In this document: one piece after another, positions 1-13,000 of the stretch
Numbering within the stretch: the stretch's first letter is position 1
Layout of the letters: every line of letters starts with the position of its first letter
From: Rugalucina vietnamica
Taxonomy: Eukaryota > Mollusca > Bivalvia > Lucinida > Lucinidae
Length of the DNA: 64,000 nucleotides
Assembly: GCA_964017185.1 (NCBI GenBank)
Contig: OZ024874.1
Span: 53,348,856-53,412,855 of the forward strand
Reading direction: 5' to 3'
The notes under the pieces: model-generated
Database searches by the model: none
What the model was told of the DNA's origin: nothing
Seen by the model: the letters and a program-made list of their open reading frames with translations, nothing else
Program-made: the position numbers and the translations under genes

Positions 1-263
<263 letters not shown>

Positions 264-439
264 AAAAATGGATGGGATGATCAAGAATGCATTTTTTTTT
301 AAAAAAGTAAAATGAGAGAGATTTAATTTTGTGTTTGTAAGGCATTTTAAAACTATCTGAATGATAGGTGCATGAATTAATACACCAAGGCTGTGATAAA
401 ATTTATGAAAAAGTCTGTTTCTTTGTAGCAAGGGTTAAC

Positions 440-600
440 ATCCCAGTCAACATTTTTTCTGTCATGACAAGATGGAGCCAATGCTTCCTGGGTATTAACC
501 AGTACTGTGGGGAGTTGATGTGTCTTGCTCAAGGCTACAACACGGTGCCCAGGATCTTTCGATTCGGAGCCTGATGCTCTACCACCAGGTCACCTTGCTC
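440..600 (-). mobile_element. tRNA-derived SINE fragment
   Basis: Read on the - strand from ~600: CTGGTGGTAGAGCATCAGGC resembles a tRNA 5' half with an A box (TGGTGGTAGAG). A degenerate B-box region, then TTGAGCAAGACAC and CAGTACTGGTTAATACCCAG, resemble invertebrate SINE bodies. No tail or target duplication identified. Confidence 0.45.
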
Positions 601-3600
601 CCTATATGGAAAGTCTGTGATTATTTTTGGCCATGATAAAACTGCAAGACCCCAAGTTTTGGGATTTCTTTTCAAAGCAAAACTCTTGCGTTTATTCACA
701 CCAATCAGAGCCAGAATTTCAAATAATTCTCTAAATGGATGGCATTTTCCTATGGATGGCATTTTCCTAAACATTAGTAAAGTTTATTAAAAACTAAGTT
801 ACGGTAACTTTTCAATTTTAAAGGTACTTAATTGGTGGTAATACACATTTTAAAGGCCAAATGATGAAATTTTCTTCCAAATTAATTGTTATTAAGATCC
901 CTTTACTTAAAAAAGTGATTGATTAAAATGTTTTGACTCAGGAAAGCCATGTGGGCCTGTTTGAGTCACATGTACAATTCAAACAGTAGACAACAAACTT
1001 TCCAATAATATATCTATTGATCTTATAGTTTAGATTTTTTTACATGTTTAAACGAACAAATGTTTAATTCCCCGTTAAATCTACCCAATTCATAGATTTC
1101 CTTTACTTTATTCAATACACATTCAATACTTATACACAATAGTCTCTTGTCAAAGGCCGGTTGCTTAGTGCTAAAGTCCAAACAAAAGGCCCAACAGATT
1201 ATTTTACATATCGAAATTATAACTTTTAGTTTTATATAGACTCACTTGGATTATGTGTTTCTGACCAAATTCGTAAGTTTTCAAACATTTTTGGGGGCTT
1301 CTAAATCTCATATTTATGATTTTGCCATTATTTACAATGCTCTTGAATATAATTGTCATATAGCCTCATTATTTATTTATTTAAAAGATTATGATAAGAA
1401 TTTAAACATCCACAGTTGGGGTTTCCTTTTCGTTATTATTTGAGTCAAGGATTTTAAGTAGCAAATTATGATGACTTAAAAATGGTTTAGATCTTGAAAC
1501 AAAAGTTATCTTTTTTACATATACAAAAATGGCTTGTATCCAAAGATACAGGTCAGATAGAAGCCTTATGTGAGAAAATCTGTATTCTTGAATTCAACCT
1601 GGTAAAACACAAACCTGCTTATTATTTAGCTTTAGTAGCCAGAGACTGGCTTAAAAGATTGGATGGCGAAGACGTCTAGATATGATAGTCATGAAAAAAT
1701 TGTAACGGCCATAGCTAGACTTCAGATAGGTGTCCTTATTGTTGGCCCTTTATGAGCTGTGACGTGAGAAAACTGGTCCTTGTGGTTTCCAACCAGGTCT
1801 GACAGTCGGATACAAACTGGCCTATGGAAACTTTGGATTCAGAAAGAAGAGGAATTGTACCATCCAAGTAGCGAAAACAAGGGCGCTGATCTGCTTCGCA
1901 GTTACTGCGAAGCTGATCTGCGTCTTTGTTTTCGCATATGCAAAAAGCTGGTTTTCTCATGATGCGGCTCATATGTGTGTCATGATCAAAATCAAGATTG
2001 CATGCTTTTGAATTGGCTTGTACATAATTAAGTGTCTATATGCCTATAGATTTTTCTGTATGACAGACCCCTCATTAAGCAAGAAGTTGGTCAATAAAAG
2101 AACAATTTAGTTATTAAGTATTCATGAGTTGCTGGAATCTTCCCTAGAAAGGTATGGAATAATTGATTTTAATGACAATTATTTGTGTGTGTCTTATTAG
2201 ATAGCCATCTTCAATTGGATTAAGGGGTATATTAATAGCTGAACGCAACTGTACTGCTTTTAAAAAATCAATTTCTTAGCAATTTCATAAAAAGTAAAAC
2301 TGAATTACTTTAAGAGCAGTAAAAACATAATGACAACTGGGATGGCCATGCCTTGGTTTCAGCCACTCTCAAGCTCCTTTTAAAGGAAGTACATGTATAT
2401 TCAATTAAATCATCTGTTTTGTGTGTTTTACTGTTTTTTTGTTTTTTTTTTTTGTTTTTTTTTTTCTTCAAATAGAATAAAGAACGAAATTGAATTTCAG
2501 TTCTAATTTTGATTTTTAAGCTCACTGTCCCAGTGTCCCTGCTTTTTACATCAGTGAATGCTCTAGTTTAGTACTTTCAAATCAATTCGGAAATTCCGAA
2601 TCTTGCTTTGTATCTATTTAAAATATATGATTGAGAAATTCTATTTGGCCTTGTTCTTGAGAATTTTGGGAATAAATAATACACTAACTTTTACCAAACC
2701 TTTTCTAAATTTGAAAATTTATGTGTGACACAAGCTTTACAAAACGATAAGTGTCTGCCAAAGTAAAGATAAATTTTCGCGTTGAAACTCTAAAACAAAC
2801 TGGCGGCTAGCGAATATTGACAATTTACTCGGGATATCTGCTAAACATTCAATAATTGATTGACGTAAGTAAATACTATCTCTCTACTCAGACATACTTT
2901 AGTTGTCAAGCATTCATGGACATATATGTCTGATTATTTGTAATATTAACCTGACAATAAGGACATAAATTTTCCAATAGCCTTTTGTATTTGGAGAAAT
3001 TGTCCAAGCTTTATTGGAATTCAATTGATTTGGTTGATGGAATAATGGCCTGTCTATTCAGAAATTCATTTCAATTTCCTAGCTATGGAAATAGGAGTGA
3101 TCATAACTTGTAATTGCAAAAATATGCTCACTGGTTTTAGAGCCCAATCAGACACTATGACCATGAGCAAATTTGCCTAACGCTCGATGAATACTTAAAA
3201 GCGTTAATGCTACCCAGTGACCTTATATCTCAATATTTAGTTTTCTAGCTCATGTTACACCACAAGTGTATTTTAGGTATTTGTTTTCTGCCATTTAAAT
3301 TGCTTTTCCTAAGATAGATAAGAAGGTCACGCCTACTTTGCATAAAATAAAAAGCAAAATAAGCTTTACCAATAATATGTTATTGTGGCACTCCCTGGGT
3401 TGCCCATTTAGCGATTCAAGCCAAAGAAGGTGCTAGATTCAAGAAGGTTTAAGTTTTCTGATTAAGAAATTATTTGCATTGAACAATTGTTACCACTATG
3501 TTTTCCCTCCTACAAAAACTGGTCTGAAAAGTTCTATCTTGAAAACTAAACAACTAACAAACGACATTAATAAGAGTTTGACCTCAGTTATTTTGCTTTT

Positions 3601-3638
3601 GTTTAATATAATGGAAACTATTTTTGGTATATTTCCAG
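601..3638. other. Upstream region of ODF3-like gene 1
   Basis: AT-rich DNA that should contain the gene 1 promoter and untranslated first exon. Apart from MITE copy A nothing is recognisable. Confidence 0.4.
1753..1971. mobile_element. TGAGCC-family MITE (copy A)
   Basis: TGAGCTGTGACGTGAGAAAAC at the left, GTTTTCTCATGATGCGGCTCA at the right, inner GCTTCGCAGTTACTGCGAAGC stem. 219 bp. Frames on either strand are artefacts of it. Confidence 0.75.
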
Positions 3639-3679
3639 AGATTGAAGAAAGGGCAAGACAAGGCTAAAAATCTATCATC
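3639..3679 (+). other. Probable 5' UTR part of gene 1 exon 1, downstream of a splice acceptor
   Basis: A pyrimidine-rich acceptor (tatttccag, AG at 3637-3638) lies 41 nt before the ATG. Gene 2 has the equivalent acceptor 40 nt before its ATG, so both genes probably have an untranslated first exon further upstream. That exon and the promoter cannot be located from sequence alone. Confidence 0.5.
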
Positions 3680-4079
3680 ATGGTGTACAATTACACAAAA
3701 CCCCGGGCACCTATAGCTGCTATGTACAGCAGCCCCGGCCCGTGCTATGCTCTACCTGGACTTGTGGGTCAGAAAACTCATGACCCTAGAAGTGAGCACA
3801 ATAAGGGCCCTGCATACCCATTTGGTGTTCGTCATGGTAAATTTAAGGATGACTGCAGTCCTGGACCCTGTTATTACCCCAGCCCCAAATATTCCAGAAC
3901 AGGACCTGATGGTACAGCGCATTATTCATTGTATTCAAGACAGAAGGATGGAACCCAGTTCAAGACCCCCGGCCCAGGGGCGTACTCTCCCGAGCATGCA
4001 GGCCCAACCGCCCACTACAGACACCCAGCATATATTTTTGGAATCAGACATAGAAACAAGAGAACAGACAATACTCCAG
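3680..4079 (+). CDS. ODF3: ODF3-like gene 1, coding exon 1
   Basis: This 400 nt exon encodes residues 1-133 plus the first base of codon 134. It holds the first three PGP repeats (SSPGPCY, CSPGPCYY, TPGPGAYSPE) and the FGVRH and FGIRH motifs that separate them. The donor is CCAG|GTATAG and ends in phase 1, matching both candidate second exons. Gene 2 exon 1 has the same length and about 99 of 133 identical residues by hand count. The open frame runs past the donor to a stop at 4094-4096, but that read-through tail has no family similarity and is intron. Confidence 0.92.
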
Positions 4080-7000
4080 GTATAGTGCTGACTTGACCAG
4101 AATGAATTAATGCCATATATGGCTCACTTAATTTAGGATTTGTTCAGATTGTTTTCATGAATGGATTTATTAATAAACTCAAGGCATTATAGACTAAAAC
4201 ATAGGTTTTGGGAGACTTGACATTCTCAAAATGTCTAAAATGTGGCTTATAACATTCTGGTCATACAGCAAATGGTGATTTTTAAGATGGACGTCCATCT
4301 CGGAATGTTTTATAGTAGTCTGAGTTGTGCAATGTTGTGAGGCAACCTTTCTTATTTGAGCCACCTCATGAGAATACCAACTATCTGCATATGAGAAACC
4401 AAAGACACATCAGTTTCGCAGTAACCGCAAAGATGATCAGCATCTTTCTTTTAGCTACATGGATAGTACAATTCCTCTACTTTCTAAATCGAAAATTTTC
4501 AGCCTCTAGCCATCTTCTGTGACTAAACAGGTTGGTTTGTGTCAGACCTGGTCAGAAACCCGGAAGACCACTTTTTTTCACGTCGCAGCTCATTTGGTGC
4601 CAGCTACATGTAGATCTAACACAAGTTCAAATTACAGAAAACAGTTAAAGTCTTTGAATCTTGCTGGGAATTACAGATTGTTTCTGCATAGCGAAGCAGG
4701 CTGATATGTTCTTAGCTTTTCACATATTCTGAGAGGTTACCTCATGACATGGCAAAAGTAATGTTTGCTTTTGACATAACTGACAAAACTGGTGGGGATA
4801 CAAAAGAAATGTTTTTATCAAATGGATGACAAAACAAACAGCATGAACTGATAAGTGAAGTTTTGGTGATTATTAAACGATAATTTTCCACAGCATAATA
4901 TGGCTGGTACACATTGGGGTGTCTCAACTACTTAAAAGGTGGAGTATGTATTAAGACTACATACAACAATAGTTGAAAGGATGATTATTTGATTGAGAAA
5001 ACTTACACATTTACATGCTCAGGAAAAGACCCCCAGGGCTATAAGTCTGATAGCCTTTGAGTTGCAAAACGGCTATGTGTTCAGTCTTGGGCAGTAAGCT
5101 TTGCATGAACCTTTATTGCATATCATAGCAGATTTGTATCCTAGGGGTTGTTGATGTGCGATTATTGCTGTTTTTAATGTCATTCATTTGCCATTTAAAG
5201 AAGAATCACATGAATTCAGGCAAAATAAAAAAAAAAATAATTATCAATTATGAAAATTATTTGAACAGAAGATGAACAGCCATAGTTTCATCAAAGACCA
5301 TAGAGTTAAACTGAAATAATCAAATGTTTTTCTAAGGTCCTATGACATGTGATTCAGATAAACCCCTTATGTGACTGGAAAATGGTTGCCTGTCTATACC
5401 CATTGGAAAAGTTCACCTCAGGAAGAAGGGGTTGTTTGTTTATTTTGATTTAAGCAAGAAAAACATTGCAGACCCAGACATGTGCTGCAGCATTTGATCT
5501 GGATCTGCATAGTTTGTCTTAAATCCTTGAAAGTGCCAGGTTTCCAGTCATTTTAGGGTTCAAATGTTCATTTAGATGGTTAAGGATACATATAACTTGT
5601 TGAATGTGGCATTCTTGCTGATTTTTATTTGTTACAAATACAAAACAGTTTTTGACAATTTTATTATGTTTATTATACAGAGACAATAAATATATCGCAA
5701 GGTAGTAAGCATTCCTCAAAATGCATTAAACTTCAAATTTACCTATTGCATGTATTTGTTTTTGTCAACTTTAGTAAAAAATGCATAAGTCTAAATTTCA
5801 AGTTTCTTTTTTCATTTTTAATAAGTTAAAATCTGCAAAATGTCATGACAATGTTAATGCTTGTGTGCTCATAATAACAACAGCTTGAATTTGCTTGTTT
5901 GCTATGTAACTAATGATAACTCTGCAGTGGTTTTACAGTGTGTTGCTGAGAAATCAACATGTCATTTGTTAACAACCATCAGTGTTTAAATTACAGCACC
6001 AAACTGCTACACATTACCGTTTATGATTGGAAGGACGGTGCAAAGTAATAAAAGACAAGCGCCTGTTTACTCATTGAGGGGCCGGTCAAAAGTCGGTGCC
6101 TTTTCTGAGGATTTGGCTAAGGTAATTGGTACTAACTGCCATTTACTGGTGGCTGAATGTGCTTCTGTTATGTAGAAGAGAATCTTACCTTGCTGAAAGA
6201 TATGGCTGGAATGAAGCAGTCTTTTCTGCCATATAGAATATTGAAAATCAGAAATCATGCATAGTTTATGCATTCATGCATACTTCATGCATTATTTGGA
6301 AACATGAAGGCTTCTAAACTTCAACCTTTGGATTTTCACCTAACATATCATTTTATGGACAGTTTATTGACACATGGCATTGTGTCCACAAAATAAACAC
6401 TACATCAAAATTTTACAGACTGGTTTTTAGCTTTGCATGGGTGAGGTTCTCTTCAGAATTTGTGCTAAAATAGTTCCTTTCTAGCTTCTGTTGCAGCTTA
6501 GAGATGTGTCGCTTCCTCTAACAACAAAAATCATCGTCATCATGAACATCATCATCATCATCATCATCGTCATCATGGTTGCTGTGCTTGTGTTTTCAGC
6601 TGCTAACAGTTATACCCTGCCGTTCATGATCGGTAAGACCGTACAGAGCAGTAAAAAGCAGGCCGCTTGCTATTCTTTGACCGGCAGGTCTAACGTAGGG
6701 GCTTTCTGTGAAGATCTGGCAAAGGTAAAAATAAAAAGGAATTTTGATGGCACATAATATATTTGAATGTTATCCCAATTTGTTTGTTCACAAAAATAAT
6801 CTTAAATGTCAAAATGCTAAAATTGCTCCCCCCTCCAAAAATGCTTTAGGTATGAAAACAAGCAAAATGCTACTAACATGTCTTATATTGCTAGTCCCCC
6901 GATAAGGATAGAATATTTAAAGAGTATAATGTTACAAATGTTATAAAGCCCCAGCTGATGACATTAGATTAAACATTTTTTACTCATTGTCTTTTACTTC

Positions 7001-10000
7001 ATATGTAATGATTCACCACATCATATGTGTGAAATAATCTCCATATTCTGAACAGAATCTTCTTTCTAAACAATATACTAAGAGAAACAAGAAATGCAAC
7101 AGTTATTTTTTAATTTTACTGCAAAACTATGCAATGTTCATAAATTGATATTCAGAAATTGGTAGCAGTTATATTGTTTTGCTTAGTGTGGCCACATTAT
7201 TATAGCTAAAATATTCCACTAAAAAAATCAGCATGTTTCCTTGAAAAGAAAATCTTTGTCTAAAATGACAGTTTCTGTTATCATCATGCAGTTTAAATAC
7301 TTTCTACATCATTTAAATGATGTCACATATAAAGCTGTTGCATTTCTTGGTTTTTCTAGTATACATGCACCATATATCGGACATATTTTAAGCTAGATAG
7401 TTCAACCTCTTAAACAATTGGCCACCTTTCTTTCTTTGAAAAATATCTGACTCTTGTATATTTGTTGGATGCTTAACTCATATAAGCCTGGCGTCCCTTT
7501 AATGGGACATAGGCAAACAGAATATTCCCAGATGTGACGCCGCAGAACGCGGCGTCCCATCTGAGACTATTCTGTTTGCTTATAGGATTTTCATCGGAAA
7601 TGGAATACAACTTTAAAATCACACCTGAAACCCCTAAATATGAAAATGGACTTGCCTGAATGATGATGATGGGAAAATCCATTCGTCAAATATGGGTTAA
7701 AGATGTCTTGAATTCTGTCCCCAATACCCCCATATATTTAAGACAAAATTCAACAATAAGTAATTGGGTACACATTGCTAGTTAAAATGCATTTACTATT
7801 TATTTGCATGCAGATGTTTGATTTTGCATTACAAGTGTTATTTGCACTTTTGTTGTTGTGCAGCTTGTGCTGATTACAATTTACCTACTTAACATAATCA
7901 CCCATGTTAATTGTCTCGCCAAGACTAAAAATTAAGATGCACATGCACATTTTAGAGCCATGATTCAGTTACTTTCTTGATAGATTTACATAATGATCAT
8001 GTTTTACTACCTTCAAACTGACTTAGATACCCTTTTTTAGACTTTGAATTCATGAAAAAGCTTATAAATTTTGATTTTATACAATTTTGTTCTTTTAAGA
8101 AAAAATGTAGGCATTGGTAATTTGGTAATTTTTGTGCCAAAACAAAAAAAAAAAAAAAAAAAAAAAAAAAATAATAAATAAAAAACAGTGATCAACTCAT
8201 TATCATACATGCATTTTCAGTCTTGTAACATTTTTATTTACTGCTCAGCTAATATTTTAACTAATTTACAAAAGAAATCAAAACTCTACACGATTTGCCT
8301 GTGTGTTAAATGGTTATTGCGGATGGGGTTTAAGGCATGGGGAAAGAATTGACTGCATCAAATTTTGCAAAATGTCTGAAAGTGTTTTGTTTTACTGACT
8401 CTGATATTGGTAAAATACAGTTTAAATCCAGTTTTAAGAGATTGCTATCGAAAGTCGTATGAGTAAATTATTGCAGAATATAATACACATAATATTATAT
8501 TGCCATCTGCACAACAGCTTTGCAAAGACATTGGACAGAGATCAGACTCACTGACTTGATCAGGTGCACATATGATATTCTTAAAAGGATCTTTTAAAAA
8601 AGGTTGTTTTTGGAAAGAAATTAGCAGATGACAAACAATCATCCAATATTTCCCAGAATGCAATGCAATGATTTTAACAAACTTGATTTGTCTCCCCTAG
8701 ACCCCAGGACCTGGAACGTACAACACGACTGAGCCCCAGATCTACAGGGACAAGGCCCCACAGTACAGTATGACCAGTAGAAATATCATGCCAGGGGACA
8801 CTACACAGAAACCAGGACCAGGAGCACATTCACCAGAAAATGTAAGTTATCTGCCCTTTTGGGAGGAAAGGTCACATTTTCATGACTCGAACATTTATTA
8901 CAGAAAGATATATTTCATTTTTATTCCTATTTATTTCATCAATGGAAAAGGGTTTTAGACTTGGTGATTTGACTGTGAGTTGAAAAGAGCTATTCACTAA
9001 TTGCTTTTCATCCGTTAGTATAGCAAATTTGCTTTAATGGAGTTCCAACAGAATGATAAGGATGCATTAGTAGCTTGATTTTGTGTGTATAAGTTTGGCT
9101 AAAAATTACATAGTAGTAGACAAACATTTGTTACACTTATAGTTCATTTTAACTTGAATTTTAGTACATGTAGCTAGTTTATGCAAAATCTGTTAATTTG
9201 ATTATTTATCCAGATTTTACTTAAATCTGGAATGAGTGCAGAGCCAGATCAGATGCACCACACAACCTCAGCATTTGTTCACATAAATTGGAGTTCACTT
9301 GCAGGCTTTCTTTTCAACAAAACATCCTTTTAGTTCAAACAATTATTAAATATATCCATTATTAAATGCAATATACATGTATGGTTTTCGTTTACAGGTT
9401 AGAATCAATAAGTTGGAGCAGCCCCATTTCAGTTTTGGTATCCGTCATTCACAATACACAGCTCCACTTATTGTTGAATGCCAGGATTAAATTCATTTCA
9501 TGGTAAATTTAAGTGTGTTGCATGTATTTCCCTTGCACTGATTTGTGACTTACCCTCTTACCCTATGTTATGTGTTTAATCCCTTACCCTTGTTCTTGTG
9601 CTAACCTTTACTTACTCTAACCCCGTGTTCAGCACCCTTGCCTGTGCTTTACATCTTCTTGTGCTATAAATCCTTGATGTGATTCCTTACTGGTGTTGCT
9701 GCACCCTTGCATGAGCTTTATGTAGGCTCATATCGATCTTTAAGACTCTCCAATATCAACATCTTTTTGCACTTTGATCTTTTCCATATTTAAAACTTCT
9801 CTAGTTCTGTTCAACAATCCTTGTACATCATGTATCAGATTTTCATTTCTTTCCATTTATTCACATCTGTCTTTATCCATGCACAACGTTTGATTGTATC
9901 CCATGTGTCTCTTCTCATGTTTTCGTCTCTTTTCTGCTGTTTGCATATCCCATGTGCCTCAGGTACTTAAGCTGCATTGAAAGACCGCTGATGTTTTTTA

Positions 10001-13000
10001 TGTTTGCTTGTCAGAATTTCAACATTTCATTTAATGTAATATATATATGCTTTCAGATCATTAAGGAAACATTCTAACTGTACCATTAAAGACAATGATT
10101 TGCTACTGTCTCTCTACATGCAGTTTATATTTATGGCCTTAAAGCTACTTTATATATGGCTGCAAGTTGCATAAGAATTCATTACTTTTGCTTCAACAAA
10201 GTATAGCTTATATGTATAATATAATGTTGAATGTTTGGAGAATACTAACAAATTGAGAGCAATTGTATTATAAATGAGCTTAACATTTTAAAATTAACCG
10301 AACTTTAGTAAATTACATGGAAAAAGTGTCATTCTTTTAGAACCATTTGAGTTTTCATGATCATTTTGAAGACAAATATTGCTGAAATGCCTTGGATCTT
10401 TATAACACTCTGTTTGAATGAAGAGAAAATAAAATGCAATAGCAAAACTTATAGAAAAAAATCAATAATTCATTGCAAATCTTCGATTTAGGCTTTGTAA
10501 CAAGACTTAAAAGGTCATGACTTCAGTCCACGTGCATCATCTAAACAGACACTTTTCTCATGGAATATATATTGATTTGGTTTGTAGCTGCTATATTAAT
10601 GTAGATGAGCTTAGATGTTTTGCTTGCTTTAATTTTCCAGGTGAGGATTCATAAGAGGGAGGCTCCAATGTATAGTTTTGGAATTCGTCACACACAGTAC
10701 ATGGCACCCCTTATCATTGAATGTAAAGACTGATAAACACTGTGACTGTTTTGCCAACAATTTTCAAATATTATCATATTGTGCAATTACATAATAGAAT
10801 GGATAAAGAGTGCATTTGATTGTTATTGAAGGATATTTTGCCAGTAAGACATTGTGGGTACATATTAAAAGTTCCTCTCTGATGTACTTTGTAATGTGTG
10901 CCCACATTTCTTTCTTTATGGGAAAATAATTTGTATGTTAAATATCAAATGCACACTTAACCTATTCATCTTAAAATATTTTATTTAGGCCCATAGTTTC
11001 AAAATTCAAAATTTGTGGATGAAGTAATTTTTATGTAAATACCTGTTTTATAGTTGTAGATGAGCAAAATCAAAATAATCATGCTAAATATATATCAACA
11101 GATATAATAATGTAAATAAAAGTAGCTTTAAAATCTTGTACAGGGTAATAATTGTGGCTAGAATTTCGTTAAAAGTCAATTTATAGCAGTATTACTGAAC
11201 GATGAACAATCCATGACTGGTTGAGATACGGCTTACAGTCTAAGCGGTAGTATTAATCAAAATGAAATTAAGTCAGATTGACTCATACTGACAAAAATTA
11301 GGTGGATTTTCATGACAAAATATTTTTTATATATCTGTATATGTATATTATGTAGGTTTCATATTCCTGTTAAGTTTTGAGTCAGTATTGTTATGAGACA
11401 AATCAATGTGACCACAGCAACACAGCATTATTAGCAGATACGAATATAGTCAAAAGTGGACACATTCCAGAATGAACATGGTGTGTTTGTTTGTTTTTGT
11501 ATTAAATATTGCCGATTTAGTGACTATCCCAAGTCTCTAAAACAGTTCCGTCCATAAACTTTGGATCTAGTGACCTTTTACAGTCTCTAAATCACTGCTA
11601 TTCTTGGAGTATGAATTTATTGAATGTCTGTTTTTGAATTTTTATGTTTTTATGATACATGTGATATGTCCATTTTAGAGCTCTGTATACATATATAAGC
11701 CTTTATTATTTCTGGGACTGACTGTGTTAAGTTTTATACCATCTTTAAGTGTTGGCATAATAAGAAAGGGTACACCATTTAGGTTGATCATGTAGTGTAA
11801 CTAACAAATAAACTTCTGTCTGGATGTATTACATGTGTTTGCTTGTTTTTGCTTTGCTAACACCATATATTTAGCAAGAGGATTTGCATGTTGGAGATGG
11901 CAGTTCAAATGTTAAAAAGGTCATGAATCAGATTTGTGGAACAATAATATATTAAATTCTAAGTTCTGACTTTAATCATAGTAATATGTATCTAACCTAG
12001 TCTATTTTCATAGACCTAGGTCCCGGGACCTAGGTTTTTCATGACATATCACCATATGCAAATCCTCTGCATAGTTACCATTATCTGTAGACAATGGCTA
12101 ATGGACAATGCTTTGGCAGTAGCTTTGGACTAAAATGTTTTTAGTATGGATACTTGCAATATGCATATAATGACTATGTTGATGCAAAACACTATTCTTG
12201 CATTTCTATGTTTTATTCATAATTGAATAATGAAGTCATGTTTTGGGGTCTACATACTGGTGGTGTAGTTCAGTCAACAGGACAAGCAATGAAAGCAATA
12301 CTGAGATGGTCCTCCATCACCATTCCATACATTATTTTCTGATGTCCGTTTTTAGTGCCATCCATCCTCTTCCATGAAAGGAATAAGATAAGGACTCAAT
12401 AATACACACCAAGTTCTGGTAAAGTGCTTTTAGGATATTTGACACAGAGCAGTTTGATTTAAATCGAACATTAAAAGCGGAGTTATCAAGAATAGAAAGT
12501 CAATCAGGCCTTTACTGATCGTTCCAAGTCGATACTTGTCTTGGTGTTTAAAATTTTTTGTGCTGTTGGCGCCTTATGTATGTTTTCATATTTTTAGTTA
12601 AGTTAAGGTAACTGAGTGGCCACCTATTGGGAAAATAGCTGCTCATTCGGCTTACGATATGTTTCATGGTATAAAGTACCTGATTGTTAGTTTGGTTTTT
12701 TCCCACCTCGGTTTTTGGAGTGGGAATCTTTTTCTGATTGCGTCTTTTCCTGATCTTTGCCTACCTCTTTAGAACTAAAACTTGCCATTTCCAGGGCGTT
12801 TTACTAACTGTATATGCATGATTTGAACTCTTGCAACGTAATCGCTTTGCATGCAAATTTACAAGGCAGAGTTTTACACCTACTTGAATGTTGGTCATGG
12901 AACATTTTAGCTACGCTATGAAATAAGGGGAAACAAAGGAGTTGATAATAATAGAAAAAGTTAATACCATACTATACATATAGTTGATTTCATCTATAGT

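Larger units (their letters stand above)
6725..8700 (+). other. Gene 1 intron before exon 3
   Basis: This is about 2 kb of AT-rich intron. It contains a short foldback (7512-7580) and a poly(A) tract near 8143-8171. I see no additional exon candidate. Confidence 0.65.

Noticed and set aside
3747..4085. 112-codon + strand frame overlapping ODF3-like exon 1
   Set aside because: It is the same DNA in a different frame. The PGP-repeat frame is the one conserved in gene 2.
6950..6975. CTGATGA in gene 1 intron as a hammerhead core
   Set aside because: No GAAA follows at a suitable distance and no stem pairing is seen.
8770..8958. Frame running from exon 3 into the following intron
   Set aside because: A near-consensus donor (GTAAGT at 8842) and phase-matched terminal exons show that coding stops at 8841.
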